Assembly: GCF_003054555.1 (NCBI RefSeq)
Contig: NZ_CP026304.1
Coordinates: 5,084,001 to 5,148,000, forward strand
Direction of reading: 5' to 3'
Source: Streptomyces lunaelactis
GTDB lineage: Bacteria; Actinomycetota; Actinomycetes; Streptomycetales; Streptomycetaceae
DNA: 64,000 bases
Positions 1-7,186 of the stretch are shown in pieces. The notes below the pieces were generated by a model. It did no database searches. It had not been told where the DNA came from and was given only the letters and a program-made list of their open reading frames with translations. Position 1 is the first letter of the stretch. The number at the start of each line of letters is the position of its first letter. Both the position numbers and the translations under genes were made by a program.

Positions 1-493
1 AGCCCTCCTTCTTCTGGTCGGCCACCCGGAGCCGGCAGTGACGATCGTCAAGTCTGTCCGCCGCGACCAGCGCCTCGCCGAGATCATGATCGGTGCTCCG
101 GCGGGGCAACCGGAGTTCGCCGAATGGGCGACGTTGCTGGGCGACGACAGCGCCGCGATCCCGTTCTTGCGCTACCTGCCCGAGCGACTCAGCCCACTCG
201 GTGCACGAGTCGAGACGGCCCTCCGCGAGCGGCTGGCCGAAGCGCCCTCCTTCGTCGCCTTCGAGGGCTACGACACGGTCGCCGTCCTTGCCGATGTGCT
301 GCGTTCTCACGGCGCGGACCGGGCGCGCACTGCCGAATCCTGGCCGCGCGTTGCAGTCGAAGGCACCCGCGGGCAGATCCAGTTCTCCCGCACGCCAGGC
401 ATCAGCGTTTGGCAATGGGCGTGGACGCCAATCCAAGTCGTTGATCGGGATCCGGCGGAACCCGATCGCTTTCGGATCCTTCACGCCAGCTGA
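1..493 (+). CDS. 3' part of a LIVBP-type substrate-binding protein (partial)
   Basis: The frame is open from the left edge, so the gene begins outside the window and the GTG at 38 is probably internal. About 164 residues are visible. They resemble the C-terminal lobe of branched-chain amino acid type periplasmic binding proteins: a VGHPEP strand, then a helix-rich stretch, then the FEGYDTVAVLADVLR helix and a G-T-R-G-Q-I-Q-F segment near the end, which match the usual AYDAV helix and G-x-I-x-F strand of the fold. The ligand cannot be told. Downstream lies a transposase remnant, so the gene may sit at a rearrangement point. It could also be the end of a kinase-sensor fusion like those at 20372-24696. 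Confidence 0.6.
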   Translation, partial: ALLLLVGHPEPAVTIVKSVRRDQRLAEIMIGAPAGQPEFAEWATLLGDDSAAIPFLRYLPERLSPLGARVETALRERLAEAPSFVAFEGYDTVAVLADVLRSHGADRARTAESWPRVAVEGTRGQIQFSRTPGISVWQWAWTPIQVVDRDPAEPDRFRILHAS

Positions 494-524
494 GAAAGCA
501 CGGAGGTCCGACTGCCCAGATCGG

Positions 525-683
525 TCCGACCTTGAGGCTGTCTACCTGGCCCACATCTCCCCGGCCCACAGTGAGAACGTGAACTTCTTCGGCACGATCA
601 ACGTCGAAGTCGACACCGAGCTCGCCAAGCTCGACCCTGCTGGCTATCGCCCCGTGCGGCCCTGCCGCCCGGACCGGACGTGA
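525..683 (+). pseudogene. Probable C-terminal remnant of a Tn3-family transposase
   Basis: A 52-codon stretch in a different frame from the upstream gene reads like the extreme C-terminus of Tn3-family transposases: an ISPAHSENVNFFG segment, then ELAKLDPAGYRPVRP and a stop at 681-683. Such proteins usually end with a variant of L-S-P..H-I-N..G and then Y-R-P-L-R. Nothing resembling the catalytic region lies upstream, so only a fragment remains. I did not find the 38-bp terminal inverted repeat. The assignment rests on motif memory and is moderate. Confidence 0.45.
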
Positions 684-734
684 TGGCAGGGCCATCGAGC
701 AGGGGGTTTGGAACATTGGAACCCGCGCTGACCA

Positions 735-2264
735 TCAGTCCCTGAGCGCGACGCGGACGAGCCAGGCCCGGTCGGGTTCGTCGTCTCCGTCGGGCCAGGA
801 TGCGACGAGACCGCGCACGAGGTCGCGGTGCTGGTCGATCAGGTGGTCGGAGGTGAGGCCGAGCGCGCCTTCCACCTGGACGGGCAGGACGCTGGAGTGG
901 GCGGCGCGCAGGAGCACGGCGGTGACCTGCGGCCCGGGCACGTCGAACAGGGCGATGGCGGCGAGCGTGCGCTCATCCATGGCGGCCGAGGGGTCGAAGA
1001 TGAGCTCTTCCAGAGCGTCGACGACTCGGTCGTCCGGCTCGTCCCACCGGTGGAGGCAGTCCTGCGCTGCGCGGAGCGCGCGCTCGCGGACCAGCGGTGC
1101 AGAGTCACGGCGCCGGAGCGCGGCAGCGAGCAGCGCGGCGTCCTCGGGCTCGGCGAGCAGCGCCAGGACGTCGAGCGCGCTGGCGTGGCTGGCGCCGGCG
1201 CCGGTCTCCGGGCTGGCCATCGCCGATGACGGCGACAGCGTCAGGAGGTGGCGAGCGAGAGTGAGGACGTTGGGGCGGAACGCCTCAACGTCCAGGTCGA
1301 ACCGGGCGAGACCGTCGCTGTCGCAGAAGTGGTCGAGCGCGATGCCCACCATCGGGACGAGCCCGCTGTACAGCATGGTCCGAAACGCCTGCCGGTGAGC
1401 TCGTTTGCTGGTGGGGGTGCGCATCTCGCGATGGACCTGGAGCAGCCCCGGGCTCCCGGGGTCGGCCCCCCGCCAGTAGGTGCTGTGCGGGCCGGGGCCC
1501 AGGGCCTCACGGACTTCACTCGCCTCGAAGCCCCGCTCGCCGTCCGGCCAGGAGGCGTCGAGACGTTCCAGCAGGGCGCGGTGGGCGTAGAACCGCTCAC
1601 CGATCGACAGCGCCCACGCCGCCTCCTGCTGGAAGCGGTAGTCGTCCTCGCCGGTCGCGCGCACCAGCAGCGCGGTCACCTCCTCGCCGGCCGCGCCGCG
1701 CAGCGCGCTGAGCGCCTCGCGCCGGTCGTCGATGTCCAGCGAGCGGTCGAACGCCATCTCACCGATCAGCGCGACCAGCCGGGGGTCGAGGGCCTCGGAG
1801 CTTGCGAGGACGGTGCCTGCTGTGCCCAAGGCGTTGTACAGCAGTTCGCCATCCGGGCGGCGCCGCAGCACGGCGAGGACGGCCTCGGCGTCCTCGGGAT
1901 CCGCGTCGTTCTTGAGGGCGAGCAGGGCGCTGGCGTGGTCAGCGCCCTCGAAAGCGATGTCGTCGCCCGGCCGGGGCGGGCGACGGAGCATTTCTCGGGC
2001 GACCGCGAGGACCTCCTCCCGGTAGGGCTCGAACGGGTTGGCCTCTCCGAACCGGCTGGTGGCGGCGGCGCGGTCGAAGAAGTCCAGGGCGGTACCGCGG
2101 GCGACGGTGTCCTCGCTGCGCAGCAACGCCAGGAACGCCCGCTGAAACTCGTCGGGGGTCGTCGCCGCGTCGGTGGCGTCGAACGCGGCCTGCAGCTCGG
2201 CATCGTCGAAGTCGCAGTTCCAATACCAGGACTGGAACTCACGCAGAAAGGTCACCATGAACAC
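735..2264 (-). CDS. HEAT-repeat-like hypothetical protein
   Basis: A 509-residue soluble protein with no signal peptide or membrane segment. It is a chain of short alpha-helical pairs rich in Ala and Leu, for example DAEAVLAVLRRRPDGELLYNALG, DRREALSALRGAAGEEVTALLVRA and DERTLAAIALFDVPGPQVTAVLLRAAHS. That periodicity is typical of HEAT/armadillo scaffolds used for protein binding. I recognise no catalytic motif. The GTG at 2264 or the ATG at 2258 may be the start, and neither has a strong Shine-Dalgarno sequence. It lies 12 bp downstream of the secreted protein gene on the same strand, so the two may be co-transcribed. Function unknown. Confidence 0.7.
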   Translation of the reverse strand: MFMVTFLREFQSWYWNCDFDDAELQAAFDATDAATTPDEFQRAFLALLRSEDTVARGTALDFFDRAAATSRFGEANPFEPYREEVLAVAREMLRRPPRPGDDIAFEGADHASALLALKNDADPEDAEAVLAVLRRRPDGELLYNALGTAGTVLASSEALDPRLVALIGEMAFDRSLDIDDRREALSALRGAAGEEVTALLVRATGEDDYRFQQEAAWALSIGERFYAHRALLERLDASWPDGERGFEASEVREALGPGPHSTYWRGADPGSPGLLQVHREMRTPTSKRAHRQAFRTMLYSGLVPMVGIALDHFCDSDGLARFDLDVEAFRPNVLTLARHLLTLSPSSAMASPETGAGASHASALDVLALLAEPEDAALLAAALRRRDSAPLVRERALRAAQDCLHRWDEPDDRVVDALEELIFDPSAAMDERTLAAIALFDVPGPQVTAVLLRAAHSSVLPVQVEGALGLTSDHLIDQHRDLVRGLVASWPDGDDEPDRAWLVRVALRD

Positions 2265-2276
2265 CCGAGCATCAGA

Positions 2277-3104
2277 TCATCCAACGGGCCACGCCTGCCA
2301 CTTCAAACCATGTGAGCGACTGGCGTAGCCGTCCTCGCCCGGCATTTTCCATGTGGAGGACGTGGTGAAGCTGATGGACTCGTCGCCGACGGTGTCTGAC
2401 GGCCCCAATGTGATCGTTATGGTGATGGTGTCTCCGTACCGGCCCGTCACTGTGAGCCGATCGCATTGCTCTAGTGAGGACTTCACCGCGTCGAAGAACT
2501 TCTCGGATCCGGCCGCCGAATCGCTGGACAGGCTGATGTAGCCGGCAACCAGTGCCGAGTCCTTCTCCGAGTAGCTCACGTCCGCATAGGACGTGGGGCC
2601 GTCCGGGCGGCCGCGATTGATCGCGTCGGCGACCGGTTGGCAGGGCGCCGGAGTCGCGGAGACCCTCTTGATGTCCGCGAAGGTTTCCAGGGTGTTGTCC
2701 GTCGGCATACTCACGTACTCAACTGCGGCCGTCTCCTGTTCCGTGAGCCGGCTTGCCGCCAGCTCCGCCTGCGCGAGCGGGCGTGGTCCGTCCTCGGCGG
2801 TTTCCTTTGGGGCGGCGGCCCGGTCGGCCGGGCGGTTGGTGGCGTAGGGGCGGTCACCAGGGGCTATCAGAGATCGTGATCCATTCGCGTCAGAGTTCCT
2901 GACGTCAGGGTTCTCGTTTCCTTGTTGCGGATCTGAGCGGCTGAACTGATGGAGCGACCCAGCATGTTTGCAGTCCAGGCGACTTCCGCCGACGGCAGTC
3001 GCTGTCATCCACCCCGGAAGCAGCAACGCCGCACTCAGCACCACCAACATGTTCAGCATCGTCAACAGCAGCGTCGGCACGTGCTGGTCCGGCCACACGG
3101 CCAT
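2277..3104 (-). CDS. Hypothetical secreted or lipoprotein-like protein
   Basis: 275 residues. The N-terminus contains a hydrophobic run (LLLTMLNMLVVLSAALLL, about residues 12-29) that could be a signal or anchor. Next comes a polar linker, then a C-terminal domain (about 105-275) with the layout of actinobacterial sensor-like lipoproteins: L-T-E-Q-E near its start, a Cys in APCQPVADAI, an alternating-strand core and a second Cys in LEQCDRLTV that could pair with the first. No lipobox is clear. The stretch between the hydrophobic segment and the domain is unusual, and no good ribosome site precedes the ATG, so the start is uncertain or the 5' end has been rearranged. Confidence 0.5.
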   Translation of the reverse strand: MAVWPDQHVPTLLLTMLNMLVVLSAALLLPGWMTATAVGGSRLDCKHAGSLHQFSRSDPQQGNENPDVRNSDANGSRSLIAPGDRPYATNRPADRAAAPKETAEDGPRPLAQAELAASRLTEQETAAVEYVSMPTDNTLETFADIKRVSATPAPCQPVADAINRGRPDGPTSYADVSYSEKDSALVAGYISLSSDSAAGSEKFFDAVKSSLEQCDRLTVTGRYGDTITITITLGPSDTVGDESISFTTSSTWKMPGEDGYASRSHGLKWQAWPVG

Positions 3105-3116
3105 CGGATGACGCCC

Positions 3117-3145
3117 GGCCCGGCACCTCGGTGAGGTGCCGGGCC
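3117..3145 (-). terminator. Perfect 13-bp hairpin between Uma2 and the secreted protein gene
   Basis: GGCCCGGCACCTC (3117-3129) pairs with GAGGTGCCGGGCC (3133-3145) around a GGT loop, 16 bp beyond the stop of the Uma2 gene on the minus strand. The stem is perfect, but no U-tract follows, as is common for Streptomyces terminators. Confidence 0.65.
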
Positions 3146-3161
3146 GTTCGCATGCGACCGG

Positions 3162-3782
3162 CTACTGCTCGGCGGTCTGCCTCCGCCGTGGCGTGATCTG
3201 GGACAGGTCGAGATCGACGGGGAAGGGGACGGAGACCTTCATCCGGTCGTGGAAGATCCCGGTGCTGGTGTACTGGCCCGTGGCAGGCTCCAGCTCGAAG
3301 ACGTACACCACGGCGCGGCCCTCGTTGTTCTCCACTCGCCAGTAGTGGGGGATCTTGGCCCGGGCGTACTTCACCGGCTTGGTCTCCCGGTCCCGGGTCC
3401 GGGATTCGGTGGAGACGACCTCGATGGCCATCAGCACGGACTCTGCCGGGAAGCGTGTCTGCTCCGACCTCTCGATGGCATCCCCGCGCACGACGACCAC
3501 ATCCGGCTCCGGCCTGTTCTGCCTGTCGATGTCGATGGTGAATCGCGCGACGACTTCCAGATCCTGGGGCGAGACCGACTCCAGTTGCCGCCTGAAGAAG
3601 CCGACTGCACGCGAGTGAAAGAGGGTCTGCGGAGTAGCGAAGACGAGGCTCGCGTCGATCAGCTCGGTGTGCGGAGGGAGATTCGGAAGCCGGTCCAGGT
3701 CGTCGGCGGTCCAGCCGCCCTCGGGCGGGACTACCCAGCTGGGCTTCGAGGCCTCGGGCTCGACGCCCATCGCTGCTTCCAT
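3162..3782 (-). CDS. Uma2 family (DUF820) putative endonuclease
   Basis: 206 residues from the ATG at 3782; a second ATG at 3770 is also possible and has a GGAAG just upstream. The protein has the Uma2 layout of a PD-(D/E)xK-like fold: N-terminal TADDLDRLPNLPPHTELIDASLVF, then RPEPDVVVVRG supplying the acidic residue, MAIEVVSTESRTRDRETKPVKYARAKIPHYWRV giving the E-V-x-S..D...K-x-x-x-Y block, and a C-terminal strand pair. Uma2 proteins are numerous in Streptomyces and cyanobacteria and their target is generally unknown. The gene stands alone, with a strong hairpin at its 3' end. Confidence 0.85.
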   Translation of the reverse strand: MEAAMGVEPEASKPSWVVPPEGGWTADDLDRLPNLPPHTELIDASLVFATPQTLFHSRAVGFFRRQLESVSPQDLEVVARFTIDIDRQNRPEPDVVVVRGDAIERSEQTRFPAESVLMAIEVVSTESRTRDRETKPVKYARAKIPHYWRVENNEGRAVVYVFELEPATGQYTSTGIFHDRMKVSVPFPVDLDLSQITPRRRQTAEQ

Positions 3783-3841
3783 GGGACGGACTCTCGCGGG
3801 TCGGCTCAGCGCATCCGGCGGGAACGGGACAAGGCCCCCAC

Positions 3842-4165
3842 GCACCCCTGCACTTGGGCGCCGACCCGCGCGTCGTTTGCGAGGGGGCCGATGCGGGGCG
3901 CCGGCTCGACACCTACAGCGGCCCTCGCCTCTCACTCGCGTACGTCGACTGCCGGCCGGGCACGTTCCACCGGCTCGCCGATCTGATCGAGTTGTTGGAG
4001 CCGGGCGGTCCGTATGTCGTCGACGACCTGTTGCCGCAGGCCATCCGGCCCGCCGGCCACCAGGGGCGCGTCGGCAGTTTCCTCGCACAACTGCCCGAAA
4101 GGGCCAACTTGCCTTTCACACCGCTGAGATGGGCGTCCGGTCCGGGGGTGGGAGCGCGGATCTGA
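3842..4165 (+). pseudogene. 5'-truncated class I SAM-dependent O-methyltransferase
   Basis: The readable part (TTG at 3854, 103 residues) matches the C-terminal half of small O-methyltransferases: LSLAYVDCRPGTFHRL corresponds to the D-C-R-P-G-K strand, and LLEPGGPYVVDDLLPQ to the conserved P-G-G..V..D-D segment. The N-terminal half with the glycine-rich SAM-binding motif is missing. Upstream the frame runs into sequence antisense to the Uma2 leader. The family is usually about 200 residues, so this is most likely a decaying gene whose 5' end was lost when Uma2 was placed beside it. Confidence 0.6.
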
Positions 4166-4183
4166 CGCTCTATCGTGGAGGCC

Positions 4184-5119
4184 ATGTCCACCCCTGAGCT
4201 GATCCGCATCGTCTCCCGCGACTCGCCGATGGCGCTCGCCCAGGTGGAGCGTGTGCGCGCCGAACTGGCCGTGCTCCACCCGGGCATCCGTACCGAGGTC
4301 ATCCCGGTCAAGACGACCGGCGACAAGTGGATGGGCGACCTCTCCCAGGTTGAGGGGAAGGGGGCGTTCACCAAGGAGGTCGACGCGGCCCTGGTCGCCG
4401 GTGAGGCGGATCTGGCGGTGCACTGCGTCAAGGACGTGCCCGCCGACCGGCCGCTGCCGGCCGGCACGACGTTCGCGGCGTTTCTCAAGCGCGACGACAT
4501 CCGCGACGCCCTCATTCACCCCGACGGGCTCACCCTCGATCAGCTCCCGGCCGGAACCAGGATCGGCACCTCCTCCGTACGCCGCATCGCCCAACTCGCC
4601 GCCTCCCACCCGCATCTTGACTGCGTCCCGATGCGCGGCAACGCCAACCGCCGGCTGGACAAGCTCGCTGCCGGCGAGGCCGGCGCACTGCTCCTGGCTC
4701 TCTCCGGGCTGGAACGCATCGGCCGCACGGATGTGATCACCGAGATCCTGTCGGCCGAGGTGATGTGCCCGCCGATCGGCGCGGGCATCCTGGCCCTCCA
4801 GTGCCGCGAAGGCGACACCGACCTGATCGATACCGTCAGCGGCCTCGGCGACCCCGACACCCACCGCGAGGCCACCGCGGAGCGCATGTTCCTCCACGTC
4901 CTCCAAGGCCACTGCAACAGCCCGATCGCCGGCTACGCCACGGCCGAACGCAGTGGCGACCTGTCCCTGCGGGCCTGCGTGTTCACCCCTGACGGCAAGA
5001 CTGTCCTCAACGCCCACGAATGGGCCGGCCCCCTCGACCCGGCCACGCTGGGCACCTCCGTCGCCGTGGCCCTGCTCCGCCAGGGCGCACGCGATCTGAT
5101 CGACTCCATCGCGCACTGA
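4184..5119 (+). CDS. hemC: Hydroxymethylbilane synthase (porphobilinogen deaminase), stand-alone copy
   Basis: 311 residues from the ATG at 4184; GGAG lies 8 nt upstream, so the in-frame GTG at 4175 is less likely. The enzyme joins four porphobilinogens into hydroxymethylbilane in tetrapyrrole synthesis. Seen here: [13 protein letters not shown] at the N-terminus, KTTGDKWM, the [13 protein letters not shown] block, [11 protein letters not shown] with the catalytic Asp region, GTSSVRR, and [12 protein letters not shown], whose Cys should carry the dipyrromethane cofactor. The length is normal. No other hem gene is nearby. Streptomyces often has one hemC in a hem cluster and a second, isolated copy, and this looks like the second. 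Confidence 0.93.
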   Translation: MSTPELIRIVSRDSPMALAQVERVRAELAVLHPGIRTEVIPVKTTGDKWMGDLSQVEGKGAFTKEVDAALVAGEADLAVHCVKDVPADRPLPAGTTFAAFLKRDDIRDALIHPDGLTLDQLPAGTRIGTSSVRRIAQLAASHPHLDCVPMRGNANRRLDKLAAGEAGALLLALSGLERIGRTDVITEILSAEVMCPPIGAGILALQCREGDTDLIDTVSGLGDPDTHREATAERMFLHVLQGHCNSPIAGYATAERSGDLSLRACVFTPDGKTVLNAHEWAGPLDPATLGTSVAVALLRQGARDLIDSIAH

Positions 5120-5171
5120 CGCGGCAGCTGGTCGGCGGGAAAGATCTGCCACCAGGGGAGCTCAGGGGCCG

Positions 5172-5876
5172 TCAGTCGCCGCCCCCGCCCCCGCCTCCGT
5201 CGCTCCCGCCGCCTCCGTCGCTGCCCCCGAAGCTGCTACCGCTCCCCGACGTCTTGTCCTGCTCCACGGCACGGTGCACCGCGTACGGTGCCCATTCCTC
5301 CCGTACGAGAACGCGCAGCGCGCCCAGCTGCCGCCAGGACCCGAGTCCCGGATACAGCACCGCGGCAAGACCGATCGCCGAGGTGAAGGCGGCCAGCAGC
5401 CGGCTGCGGCGGTCAGGGAATCCGGCCGCCACCGACTCGGCGTAGCGCCCCCGCGCCGGCGCCGACCAGTCCTCGGCCGCCGCCGGGTACCGGTGGTACG
5501 GGAAGAGCCCGAGGAACCGCCGGGTCTCCATCCGCAGCGCACCGCGCTGTACCAGGTGGTGCAGGCACAGCTCTTCGATGTCCCGCCCGGTGCGCCTGAC
5601 CCAGGACCGGGCGCGTATGCCGTCGCCGAACCGGCTCTTGCCCGGGGCCGGGAGGCTCGCCAGGATCTGCGCCGACAGCGGGTCCTGCGGCGGCAGTGGA
5701 TTGACCACCGTCACCTTGCCGCGTGTCTCGGCGACCCTGCCCTGGAGCTCCAGCTCGGCGAGGGCGGCGCCGGCCAGACCGTACTGGAGGTAGCGCCTGT
5801 TGACGTGCCGACGGCCCGTCACCGGGTCGAGGGCGAGCAGCAACAGCTCCTCGGGCAGGGCGAGTCCGGTCGTCAC
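5172..5876 (-). CDS. GPP34 (GOLPH3-like) family protein
   Basis: 234 residues. It begins GLALPEELLLLALDPVTGR, the typical N-terminal helix of bacterial Golgi phosphoprotein 3-like (GPP34) proteins, followed by the Y-x-L-A-G-A-A-L-A-E-L-E-L-G-R-V motif and a helical body. A hydrophobic helix (LLAAFTSAIGLAAVLYPGLG) is present near residue 170. The eukaryotic homologue binds phosphatidylinositol-4-phosphate; the bacterial role is unknown. The tail is a low-complexity Ser/Gly/Asp run ending in nine residues that are nearly all Gly. The GTG start at 5876 overlaps the fumarylacetoacetase stop by four bases (GTGA), indicating translational coupling. Confidence 0.85.
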   Translation of the reverse strand: MTTGLALPEELLLLALDPVTGRRHVNRRYLQYGLAGAALAELELQGRVAETRGKVTVVNPLPPQDPLSAQILASLPAPGKSRFGDGIRARSWVRRTGRDIEELCLHHLVQRGALRMETRRFLGLFPYHRYPAAAEDWSAPARGRYAESVAAGFPDRRSRLLAAFTSAIGLAAVLYPGLGSWRQLGALRVLVREEWAPYAVHRAVEQDKTSGSGSSFGGSDGGGGSDGGGGGGGD

Positions 5877-7102
5877 GCGGCGCTCGGTACGATGCGGCCG
5901 GTGACCTCGCCGAGACCGACCCGGACGCCGTCCGGGCCCGGCGCCCACGCGGTCATGGTCACCACATCGCCGTCCTCCAGGAAGGTCCGCTTGCCCTCCG
6001 GGAGTTCGAGCGCGTCGCGCCCGTTCCAGGTGAGCTCGAGAAGCGAGCCGCGCTGGTGGACCTCCGGGCCGCTGACCGTGCCGGAGCCGAAGAGGTCGCC
6101 CGTACGGAGCGAGGCGCCGTTGACCGTCATATGGGCCAGCTGCTGGGCGGCCGTCCAGTACATGGTGGCGAACGGCGGCTCCGCGATCACATGGCCGTTG
6201 ATCGCCACGGTGATGCGCAGATCGAGGCCGCCCGGCTCCTCCTCGGCCGAGTCGTCGAGGTAGGGCAGCAGGTCGAAGTCCCGGGCCGGCGGCGAGGTCC
6301 TGGCCGCGTCCAGGGCCTCCAGCGGGGTCACCCACGGGGACACGGAGGTGGCGAAGGACTTCCCGAGGAACGGGCCCAGCGGCACGTACTCCCAGGCCTG
6401 GATGTCGCGTGCCGACCAGTCGTTGAGGAGCGAGAGCCCGAAGACATGCTCGCGGAAGTCGCCCATGGCGACCGGAGTGCCCAGCTCGGAGGGGGTGCCG
6501 ACGAGGAAGCCGACCTCCGCCTCGATGTCGAGCTTCACGGACGGGCCGAAGACGGGAGCGGCGTCGGCCGGGGCCTTTCGCTGGCCCGAGGGGCGCACCA
6601 CGTCCGTGCCGGAGACGACGACGGTGCCCGCGCGGCCGTGGTAACCGATCGGCAGATGCTTCCAGTTGGGCGTCAGCGCGTCCCCGTCCGGCCGGAAGAT
6701 CCTGCCGACGTTGGTGGCGTGGTGCTCGCTCGCGTAGAAGTCGACATAGTCGGCCACCTCGTACGGCAGGTGCAGCGTGACCGAGCCGATCGGGTGCAGG
6801 AGCTGCTCGATGTCCGGCCGGTGGGCGGGCACCGTGACCCAGGCGGTGAGCGCGCGGCGTACATCGCGCCAGGCGGTACGGCCCGCGGCCAGCAGCGGGT
6901 TGAGGCTCGGCTGCGCGAGGAGCGCGGCATAGGGGGAGCCGAGGGCGTACGCCGCCGCTCCCGCGTCGAGTACGTGGCTGCCGATGCGGACGCCGAGCCG
7001 ACGGCGGTCCGGCTCGTCGGCCGTGGTGAAGACGCCGTACGGGAGGTTGTGCGGGCCGAAGGGATCGCCCTCGGCCAGGTCGAGCGGGCTCTGCTCGGGC
7101 AT
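5873..7102 (-). CDS. fahA: Fumarylacetoacetase
   Basis: 409 residues, close to the usual 400-420. It hydrolyses fumarylacetoacetate to fumarate and acetoacetate, the last step of tyrosine/homogentisate breakdown. The N-terminal SH3-like domain starts at PFGPHNLPYGVFTT. The catalytic domain shows DFYASEHHATNVGRIFR with the active-site His, then EAEVGFLVGT (metal-binding Glu residues), LNDWSARDIQAWEYVPLGPFLGKSFATSVSPWV, and GDLFGSGTVSGP. Metal ligands of the family appear intact. It is flanked on the same strand by the CocE hydrolase upstream and GPP34 downstream. Confidence 0.95.
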   Translation of the reverse strand: MPEQSPLDLAEGDPFGPHNLPYGVFTTADEPDRRRLGVRIGSHVLDAGAAAYALGSPYAALLAQPSLNPLLAAGRTAWRDVRRALTAWVTVPAHRPDIEQLLHPIGSVTLHLPYEVADYVDFYASEHHATNVGRIFRPDGDALTPNWKHLPIGYHGRAGTVVVSGTDVVRPSGQRKAPADAAPVFGPSVKLDIEAEVGFLVGTPSELGTPVAMGDFREHVFGLSLLNDWSARDIQAWEYVPLGPFLGKSFATSVSPWVTPLEALDAARTSPPARDFDLLPYLDDSAEEEPGGLDLRITVAINGHVIAEPPFATMYWTAAQQLAHMTVNGASLRTGDLFGSGTVSGPEVHQRGSLLELTWNGRDALELPEGKRTFLEDGDVVTMTAWAPGPDGVRVGLGEVTGRIVPSAA

Positions 7103-7186
7103 CGGTGCTTGCCTCGCTTTCCACGGGTGTGAGTGACACGTTACGTGGACGTTGTCCCGCCGGGGCAGGGCGCCCGGCCGGCTCTC

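Noticed and set aside
684..734. A Tn3 terminal inverted repeat after the transposase remnant
   Set aside because: No sequence resembling a GGGG-start 38-bp end was found.
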